Source of the DNA: Saprospiraceae bacterium
GTDB taxonomy: Bacteria > Bacteroidota > Bacteroidia > Chitinophagales > Saprospiraceae
Length of the DNA: 64,000 nt
Direction of reading: 5' to 3'
Assembly: GCA_016710625.1 (NCBI GenBank)
Contig: JADJVK010000016.1
Coordinates: 28,741 to 92,740, forward strand
Within the stretch, counting starts at the first letter, position 1. The number at the start of each line of letters is the position of its first letter. Under the pieces are notes generated by a model that ran no database searches, had not been told where the DNA came from, and saw only the letters and a program-made list of their open reading frames with translations. Positions 57,777 to 64,000 of this stretch are shown one piece after another. Made by a program: the position numbers and the translations under genes.

Positions 57777-58628
57777 CTAAAATCTATAGTAATATTTAAT
57801 ATAAAATCTTAAATATTTATTGTTTGTTTCATAAAGTGAATAACCATTTTTATGATTATTTAATAATAAATTATTGATTCTATAATTCACCCCTAATGCA
57901 ATATTGAGTTTCGGATTGAAGGAAAAATCACCTTGCAAAAATGAACTAACACCAAATCGTTGAATGGCATCAGTATTATTATTCACAATATTTTTGATAC
58001 TAAATTTATACAATATCTCCTCTTTTGTTTCACTAACCAGTTCCAAAACTGATGATTCATAACTCGATTTTGCATATAAGGATGACGAAAATTCTAATCC
58101 AGTCAGTAATGGAAAAAAGATTATTGAATTTGTAGCTTACATTTATTGGGAAAACCAAATCAAAAGTAAAATACTTTACCCCTTTATCTGGTTTAGTATA
58201 ATTATTTACTGTCTTATATTCTTAGAAAAGTAGTAGTATATTTTTTGTTTTTGAATAGTATCTATAAATTTAATTTCACCTAAACTATTAATTGGAATAT
58301 TCTCTGAAAAAGCAACAAATTTACTCATATTCAATCCTACACCGTAATTCAATATCCACTTTTTTGATATTTGAGTTGATTTAGAAAATCCAAATGCAAA
58401 ATTGTATTTGTTTTTGATAGTGGTTACATTTTTCTCTATATAACTTCTAGTTGTTTTTTCTTCAAGAGTATCATTGATATTTTTAATATAATAATATAAA
58501 AAAGAATTGTTTGATTCAGCTTTTGTGAAAATATTATCTCCAATGGAGAACCAAATATTTTTGGTTTGGGCAAAAACTATTTGACTAAAAATAACAAATA
58601 GTGTTACAATAAGGTGTTGTTTTTTCAT
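57777..58628 (-). pseudogene. Outer-membrane beta-barrel protein, two frameshifts
   Basis: The first part (58628-58206) has a signal peptide (MKKQHLIVTLFVIFSQIVFAQ) and strands such as YNFAFGFSKSTQIS and WILNYGVGLNMSKFV. The last part (58046-57777) ends in typical barrel strands (KLNIALGVNYRINNLLL, LRFYIKYYYRF). Between them the frame shifts near 58218 and again near the A-run at 58113-58118, and each intervening frame reads sensibly (EYKTVNNYTKPDKG, then FSSSLYAKSSYE). Function unknown. Confidence 0.65.
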
Positions 58629-58656
58629 GATTATTAATTTTAATGTTTTTAATTAC

Positions 58657-59817
58657 TTAATTATTTACGTTATATTTTGCTTTTTTTGATCCACTATACA
58701 GGTCATATCTCAATAATTTACAATCCAAAGACCCATTCATGGTTGAAATTCGCTTTGAGGCATGTAGCCCAATACATTTGATTGCCTGAAGATCAGATGA
58801 AATAATCCAAGCAGTGTAGCCTTGATATGTTTTTTTGAGTTGGTCGCCCATTATTTTGTACATTTCCTCGTTTTCAGACTCTCTCAATCGTTCATTGTAA
58901 GGTGGATTCATTACAATCATCCCACTTTCAAATGGTGGGTGGCTATCTTCAAAACTCACATGTTTCAGGCTAATCTGATCTTCAAGTCCTAATGAAACGA
59001 GGTTTTTTCGAGTAGCTATAAGTGCATTTCTATCTCTATCGCTTCCCACTATTGGAGTACTTAGCGGTGTTACTGCCTCATAAGCCTCCTTTTTAAGCCG
59101 TATCCAAAGGTCTTTATCAAAATCCATCCAATATTGAAAAGTAAAGTGGCGTCTCATAATTTGTGGTGGAGTGTTGGTTGCCATCATTGCAGCTTCGGTG
59201 AGGAAAGTCCCTGAGCCACACATTGGGTCGTATAAAGGTGTCTGCTTATCCCAACCAGTCAATTTCAAAATTCCTGCCGCCAACACTTCACTCAATGGTG
59301 CTTCTACTGCAGCTTCTCTATAGCCTCTCTTAAACAATGGTTCACCAGAACTATCCAAAGAAACCGTACAATGGTCTTTTGACAAATGGATATTTACTTG
59401 CAAGGTGGGTCGAAAAGTATCCACACTGGGTCTGATACCATATTTATCTCTAAAATAATCGACAATTGCATCTTTTGCTTTCAATGCCACATAATGAGAA
59501 TGCGTTGAAAAAGAAGTACATACGATGGCATCCACTGCCAAAGTATCTTCTTTATTCATGAATTTATCCCATTCTATTAGTCTAATCTGGTCATAATATG
59601 CTTTTTCGTTATAAGCATCAAAGGAGGCAATGGGTACTAAAATCCGCATCGCTGTTCGCAATAGCAAATTCGCTTTGTACATCGTCTCAATAGTGCCTCT
59701 AAACTCGACTGCTCGATAACCTAACTCGATATCTTCTCCTCCAATAGATGCAATCTCATCCGCCAACACTTGTTCCAAACCCATCAGGGTTTTGGCAACC
59801 ATATTAAATTTGTCCAT
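58657..59817 (-). CDS. THUMP-domain class I rRNA methyltransferase (RlmL-type)
   Basis: 386 residues. N-terminal THUMP domain (about 1-160; KTLMGLEQVLADEI, then RAVEFRG), RNA-binding. C-terminal methyltransferase domain with LYDPMCGSGTFLTEAAMMA (SAM-binding motif I), VGSDRDRNALIATRKN and MIVMNPPYNERL, the NPPY motif of N6/N2 methyltransferases. It resembles the N-terminal half of RlmL (23S rRNA m2G2445). The fused RlmK domain is absent. It lies downstream of no close same-strand gene. Confidence 0.9.
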   Translation of the reverse strand: MDKFNMVAKTLMGLEQVLADEIASIGGEDIELGYRAVEFRGTIETMYKANLLLRTAMRILVPIASFDAYNEKAYYDQIRLIEWDKFMNKEDTLAVDAIVCTSFSTHSHYVALKAKDAIVDYFRDKYGIRPSVDTFRPTLQVNIHLSKDHCTVSLDSSGEPLFKRGYREAAVEAPLSEVLAAGILKLTGWDKQTPLYDPMCGSGTFLTEAAMMATNTPPQIMRRHFTFQYWMDFDKDLWIRLKKEAYEAVTPLSTPIVGSDRDRNALIATRKNLVSLGLEDQISLKHVSFEDSHPPFESGMIVMNPPYNERLRESENEEMYKIMGDQLKKTYQGYTAWIISSDLQAIKCIGLHASKRISTMNGSLDCKLLRYDLYSGSKKAKYNVNN

Positions 59818-60064
59818 TATCTTAAAAATATCCCTAAAGGTATTACATACAGTCCATCAAAAATTAATTCATCTAAAATAATTATCTTTTTTCAAAAAAA
59901 ATAATTTTTAAAAAGCTACTGCTCAACATATTATAGTTTTTGAAATATATAATTGATTTTTTGGCACACATTTGGTTTATTGATAATATGTATTGCAGTC
60001 ACCATTAAGTATTCAACGGCAATATTTTTTGAACTGTACTTGAGAAAACGTACTACTACACGTA

Positions 60065-60119
60065 GCCCTCTTTCGTCCAAAAACCGATTTAAATTTTGAA
60101 CAAAGAGGGCTTTTTTTTT
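60065..60119 (+). terminator. Plus-strand intrinsic terminator with no known upstream gene
   Basis: AGCCCTCTTT at about 60066-60075 pairs with AAAGAGGGCT at about 60101-60110, followed by nine T, across a 25- to 30-nt loop. The poly-T is on the plus strand, where no annotated gene precedes it; the minus-strand DinB gene ends at 60118. Reading on the minus strand the hairpin has no T-tail. It may end an unannotated plus-strand transcript that begins between 59820 and 60060, or serve as a bidirectional barrier. Confidence 0.5.
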
Positions 60120-60618
60120 ATTCCATTGCGGGCATATGATAGGTTGCCCATTCTTCTTTACTTGGTCCATAAACTCCCGGCACTTTACAACCATTTTGGC
60201 GCATCAAAATACTCAATTGGCCTCTATGATGGGCTTGATGACGAATTAAAATAGACAAAGTACTTCCTTTAGTCCATAATTCACCATACATTTCAATTTT
60301 CTCAGTCAAAGAAGCATCTACCCAGTTTTCCTCGACTTGTTTTAAAATTTCACTACTTAATTTTTCATAAGTTTCTATAATTTCTTTCATCGTGGAAGGA
60401 GGTGCTGCATGATCGTCCGGACCATCAATTTCCAACCCAGTTTTGTTCAACATTTCAGATAAAGTGATGGTGATATGCCATGATAAACGAGCAATGGTTC
60501 GAACATTTTCGTTATCTTTATTTGCTAAAATATTATCAGGAATATTCCTAAAATATCCTAAAGTTTGTTCAGATTCATATTTCCAATCCGTCAAAAAATC
60601 TTCAACTTTCCTATACAT
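60118..60618 (-). CDS. DinB-like metal-dependent protein
   Basis: 166 residues from the ATG at 60618 (MYRKVEDFLTDWKYES). An upstream frame to 60690 adds only a low-complexity tail and is unlikely. The four-helix DinB/YfiT fold is suggested by ARLSWHITITLSEML (His) and RHQAHHRGQLSILMRQNG, with the His triad that binds Ni2+ or Zn2+. Members are thiol transferases or metal-dependent hydrolases; the reaction here is unknown. A plus-strand terminator sits at its 3' end. Confidence 0.88.
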   Translation of the reverse strand: MYRKVEDFLTDWKYESEQTLGYFRNIPDNILANKDNENVRTIARLSWHITITLSEMLNKTGLEIDGPDDHAAPPSTMKEIIETYEKLSSEILKQVEENWVDASLTEKIEMYGELWTKGSTLSILIRHQAHHRGQLSILMRQNGCKVPGVYGPSKEEWATYHMPAME

Positions 60619-60652
60619 AAAATTTATTTTTTTATTTAAGGTAAATATAATA

Positions 60653-60660
60653 TAATTTTG
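60653..60660 (+). promoter_or_regulatory. -7 element of the haloperoxidase-like gene
   Basis: TAATTTTG, 20 bp before the TTG start at 60681. It lies inside the short gap with the divergent DinB gene. Confidence 0.5.
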
Positions 60661-60680
60661 CAAAATAAAACAGACATTAT

Positions 60681-62075
60681 TTGAGAACATTTATATACAT
60701 TTTCTTGCTGATGAGTTATACTGCTCATTTGCAATCAACCAATACAAAATTAATATTCAAAGGTTATTTTTCTGGAATTGATGAGGCACAGTTGCTGAAC
60801 AAAATTAAAAATAACGCAACGGAGTATGAAATTCCAACTTATTCAAAATCAGCTTATTCGGAAAAGGCAAAAGAAAATACCGTTCTATTTTGGCACAAGT
60901 ATGCTTTAAAAATTGCTGCGGATTACAATAGGCCAGTGAAATCGAAGGATGGAAAAACCTACCCTGTGGCTGATAGAGCAAATCCTTATCAGTACCCAAA
61001 ATTTCCATATGCTAGTCCGCCCTACACAGCAAGAATGTTGGCATATTTATCTGTTACCTTGCATGATGTACATTTATTCATTGAGCAAAATGTCAACAGC
61101 CTTCAGATTATTCAAAAATCAAAAGGAACTGAAATTGCAATGGATGTTGCTGCCTCCAAATTATTGGTTTACTTTTTTCCTTGCGAAACGGAAAATATTG
61201 AAAAAGAGCTGGTTAGAAAATTATCTTCCAATAAAATAGAAGATAAAAATGCTTATTTGGTTGGCTTGGTCTTTGCCAATGAAATCATTTCCAAAGCTAA
61301 ATTGGATAATTTTGAAAATAATAATGATTTAATTGTTGAAAAGTATGTTTATCCTAAATCTGTAAATTTTGAATCATGGACAAGTCTTGACAATCCTTCA
61401 AGACCCCCTCTTTTACCAAAATTTGGATTAGTAAAAACATGGCACTTGAATGCTGAAAATATCGAAAGTGTCCGACCATCTCCTCCGCCAATTATTGGTA
61501 GTGAGCAATTTATGAAAGATTTGTATGAGCTAAAATCGTATAGCAAATCGATGACGAGGGCACAAACTGAAATTGCAAACTTTTGGGCAGATGGACCTGG
61601 AAGCCCCACCCCACCAGGTCATTGGAACACCATCGTAATGGAGTTGATGGCACAAAAAAAGATGGATCAAAAAACGCAATTAGAAATTTTTGCTATGCTC
61701 AATACTGCTTTGATGGATGCAGCAATTTGTTGTTGGCAAACCAAATACTACTACAATTATCCACGACCCAATCAAATAGACCCATCTATTAAAACAATTT
61801 TAGGCGTTCCAAATTTTCCAAGTTACACCTCTGGACACTCTACCTTTTCAGGTGCTGCGGCGACGGTGTTAAGTGCCTATTTCAAAAATGAGCAATCCCT
61901 ATTGGAAAAATACGCCAAAAATGCATCTGAATCCAGAATTTATGGCTGCATCCACTACCGATTTGATTGTGAAGCTGGATTGGAGTGTGGTAAAAAAATC
62001 GGAGAAATTGTGTTACTGAAAATGAAAAATAAAGTTGTGGGGAAGAATTGTTGTGGGAAAGTTGTGGAGTTGTAA
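60681..62075 (+). CDS. Vanadium haloperoxidase-like/PAP2 family protein (third member)
   Basis: 464 residues from a TTG start (an ATG at 60711 would lose part of the signal peptide). The conserved motifs of the family occur in order: KYYYNYPRPNQIDPS, FPSYTSGHSTFSGAAATV and SRIYGCIHYRFDCEAGLE with the catalytic-type His. It aligns with the proteins at 41750 and 46294 in these blocks but is otherwise divergent and, unlike copy 1, lacks a lipobox Cys. Secreted or periplasmic; enzymatic specificity not assignable. Confidence 0.8.
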   Translation: MRTFIYIFLLMSYTAHLQSTNTKLIFKGYFSGIDEAQLLNKIKNNATEYEIPTYSKSAYSEKAKENTVLFWHKYALKIAADYNRPVKSKDGKTYPVADRANPYQYPKFPYASPPYTARMLAYLSVTLHDVHLFIEQNVNSLQIIQKSKGTEIAMDVAASKLLVYFFPCETENIEKELVRKLSSNKIEDKNAYLVGLVFANEIISKAKLDNFENNNDLIVEKYVYPKSVNFESWTSLDNPSRPPLLPKFGLVKTWHLNAENIESVRPSPPPIIGSEQFMKDLYELKSYSKSMTRAQTEIANFWADGPGSPTPPGHWNTIVMELMAQKKMDQKTQLEIFAMLNTALMDAAICCWQTKYYYNYPRPNQIDPSIKTILGVPNFPSYTSGHSTFSGAAATVLSAYFKNEQSLLEKYAKNASESRIYGCIHYRFDCEAGLECGKKIGEIVLLKMKNKVVGKNCCGKVVEL

Positions 62076-62094
62076 GCCAGAGTGTCCGAGTAGT

Positions 62095-62215
62095 GCGAGT
62101 TTAAGATTTTACATTAAGTTAAAATCCTGTAAATAAAAATTTCCAATAAACCGAATCTCGAATTTACCAAATAAACCGAATCACCAAATTGTAGAATTTA
62201 CCAAATAAACACATC
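62095..62215 (+). repeat. Short repeats with AATTTACCAAATAAAC core
   Basis: Within the gap from 62076 to 62406, AATTTACCAAATAAAC occurs at 62161 and 62195, and CCAATAAACCGAATC at 62143 shares the CCGAATC of 62175. The first part, GTGTCCGAGTAGTGCGAG, is GC-richer than its surroundings. No gene is seen in the gap. Confidence 0.5.
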
Positions 62216-62406
62216 AACAACTCTTACAAATCTATCAACTCCTACAACTCCAACAATCTTATCCAAATGTTATTAAAGAATTTATTAATTTGTTTGATAT
62301 AATATTTTCTAATTTATTTATAAATAGACATATTATTGCTATTCCAAAAGCTAAATTTATCCGCAAAATAATTGAATTTTTCTTTTATAACTTAAACACA
62401 TCATAA

Positions 62407-62886
62407 TTAATATATCATAAATTTACTTATTTCAGAAAATGTCAAACCACTCAATTTTAAATCATGATATATTTTTCTAAACTTTTCGGTACAAATAAAA
62501 TCGCAAAAAATAAATGAATAAAACAAATCAATATTGTAACCGTCATCTGTTAAAATTAATTCTCTACATTCTACATATTTAATCTGCTTAACTTTTTCTA
62601 AATAGTCAGCATGATCGACGATTGGTATTGGAATATATGAGTCTTCTTTATTCTTTTTATAAACATAAGTTGTCTTTTGGTAGTCAATATAATCTTCTAA
62701 TCTCTTTTTCATAACTAAATAATTTGTTTCGTACCAATTCTTCTTATGTATATATTGTAAAGGATACAATGAATGTTCCGGAAGGTTGATTGCATTCAAC
62801 AAATTCATTGCCCTTTCATTAAAAACATAACCCATTACAATTAATTGCATAATATCTTTAGGTTTTCTTATCTCTTCTGAAAACAT
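62407..62886 (-). CDS. Uncharacterised protein, possibly immunity-protein-like
   Basis: 159 residues, no signal or membrane segment. Charged and aromatic-rich, ending DFICTEKFRKIYHDLKLSGLTFSEISKF, a pattern reminiscent of the C-terminus of DUF1629/Imm11-like immunity proteins (a final (S/T)E(K/R)F.. helix then GLTF). Identity is a guess. A 41-codon open frame directly upstream (63048-62923, MMKHYKLSDLSFTIL) may be its original N-terminus separated by a frameshift, or an unrelated leader. No toxin gene is adjacent. Confidence 0.4.
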   Translation of the reverse strand: MFSEEIRKPKDIMQLIVMGYVFNERAMNLLNAINLPEHSLYPLQYIHKKNWYETNYLVMKKRLEDYIDYQKTTYVYKKNKEDSYIPIPIVDHADYLEKVKQIKYVECRELILTDDGYNIDLFYSFIFCDFICTEKFRKIYHDLKLSGLTFSEISKFMIY

Positions 62887-62922
62887 TTAATTTAGGAATT
62901 ATAGCGTCCATATTCGGCTCTT

Positions 62923-63048
62923 TCAGTATAAATTATCACACATCCCATAGATATAACTTAAGTGTGTCATTTGAGGATTATAATCCTTATCGTCTACAAT
63001 ATTTAGTATTGTAAAGCTTAGGTCAGACAATTTATAATGCTTCATCAT
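62923..63048 (-). CDS. Possible small ORF upstream of the 159-aa gene
   Basis: A 41-codon frame beginning MMKHYKLSDL and ending YGMCDNLY, 36 bp before the ATG at 62886. It has no recognised domain. It may be the detached N-terminal part of the following gene, since YKLSD-type openings occur in DUF1629 proteins, or noise in a decaying region. Confidence 0.3.
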   Translation of the reverse strand: MMKHYKLSDLSFTILNIVDDKDYNPQMTHLSYIYGMCDNLY

Positions 63049-63062
63049 TTAATTTTTTCCAA

Positions 63063-64000
63063 TTATAACTTTTCACATTCCACTCCAAAATGATCCAGCG
63101 TAACTGTCCATTCATAGAGACCAGAAGGAAATTAGTAATATCTATCTTTCGATTTCTTCTTTGAACCTAGATTCTTTCTCATATTTCTTTACCTGTAGTA
63201 TCAAAACATTCTAAAAACTCCCCAATCCCATGTTTGCTTAATCCTAATATTTCAATTTTTGAAATTATCTGTTGCTGGGTTTGGATAAACCCCCCAACAC
63301 TTCTGGTGTGAAGTAAATTATTGGTTTACTATCTGTAGTCAATGTATCACAATAATTTTCCATAGGGGTTCCTGTCCTAAAGTAGCTGGAAATTTCGCGT
63401 TTCTCTGAATTAAATCGAATTAGTTACAGTAGCTCTTTGACTAAAATTGACATTCAATTCCTTTATTATCAGGAGTAGTTAATAACATGTAAATATCTTG
63501 TCGATCCACCTGTATTTATATATAATTTACAATCTGGACATGGAATATCCGTATTAGATAGCTGGTGTCAAATTTTTTATTCTAGAAACCCATCCCATTC
63601 TCTACTTTGGTTTTGTATTTTGAATATTATTCTGTTCTAAATCAAATTGGAAAACTTTAAATGTATTTGACACATAAAGAAATCTTCCCGATGGTGAAAA
63701 GGCACATCCTCCTACTTGGATACTATCTTGTAAGTCTAAATAGATTGGATTGCTTAATTCTCCTGTAGAACGATCAAAATCAAATGCTAGTACTTGTTCT
63801 GTCAATTGTAATGCCAAATCCTTTCCATTCTTTGAAAAACAATATTGTCCCGATCCACTCCCTTTGTGTCGACTTACCTATATTTTGCTTTGATACCATC
63901 GTATCGTATCTTTTGTTACTAATATTTTATGCCATGTATTGCTGTGTGATTTTTTGGCTAGTATCTGCCAATCATTGTTATTACTATGTTTTGTTGCTGA
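63063..64000 (-). pseudogene. Decayed paralogue of the T9SS protein at 19113, cut by window end
   Basis: The C-terminal part reads as a sorting-domain end (FPSGLYEWTVTLDHFGVECEKL, stop at 63063-63065). Further upstream the DNA follows the 19113 gene in order: CACAATAATTTTC(C), the ATAACATGTAA.TATCT block, and the open segment 63817-63602 with FDFDRSTGELSNPIYLDLQDS and CAFSPSGRFLYVSN, matching FDFDRNAGEFSNAKYLDL and CAFSPSGRFLYVTN. Several frameshifts break it between these parts. It continues beyond the right edge. Confidence 0.7.

Overview
The window is AT-rich DNA from a member of the Bacteroidota, most likely a Saprospiraceae-like or related environmental lineage. Three things point there: several large secreted proteins end in type IX secretion (T9SS) sorting domains, many genes are preceded by TAnnTTTG -7 elements (two of them with TTG exactly 20 bp upstream), and the set includes TonB receptors, DUF2490, PNGase F-like and futalosine-pathway genes. 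The family-level assignment is inference. There is no transposase, no CRISPR array and no prophage module. One tRNA-Arg(TCT) is present.

Layout. 1-3.5 kb: an unknown protein cut by the window edge, an ABC ATPase and an FtsX-like permease. 3.5-6.2 kb: an AAA ATPase, dodecin, tRNA-Arg, a truncated GIY-YIG remnant, a short repeat cluster and carA. 6.3-13.5 kb: two tandem giant BNR/PKD/T9SS proteins, both frameshifted. 13.6-20.9 kb: a TraB/GumN protein, a nitrilase-type amidase, a GH95-like glycosidase, an exonuclease with a coupled GNAT, and a T9SS protein. 21.1-23.4 kb: an unusual repeat patch, then a UPF1/IGHMBP2-type helicase. 23.4-34.4 kb: an inorganic-carbon cluster made of SulP, beta-carbonic anhydrase, a second SulP, two outer-membrane barrels, DabA and DabB. 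34.5-38 kb: a lipoprotein with an internal stop, an RluA-type synthase and an ORF6N protein. 38-47.5 kb: two TonB-receptor loci (probably metal and ferric citrate) interleaved with two vanadium-haloperoxidase-like genes, carrying a decayed segmental duplication. 47.9-48.8 kb: an XRE regulator and a coiled-coil gene sharing palindromic operators. 48.8-64 kb: a TauE-like exporter, a PorV/FadL-like barrel, futalosine hydrolase, DUF975, a CDF transporter, PNGase F-like, DUF3500/T9SS, HupE/UreJ, a broken barrel, an RlmL-type methyltransferase, DinB, a third haloperoxidase-like gene, an orphan gene and a decayed copy of the 19-kb T9SS protein.

The most coherent system is the carbon cluster. SulP anion transporters, a carbonic anhydrase with all zinc ligands, and DabA/DabB with the expected C/D/H/C zinc site together suggest active CO2/bicarbonate accumulation in what otherwise looks like a heterotroph. 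About twenty apparent frameshifts, mostly at short homopolymers and in both directions, affect nine genes. Many could be long-read assembly errors, so 'pseudogene' here means 'not intact as given'.
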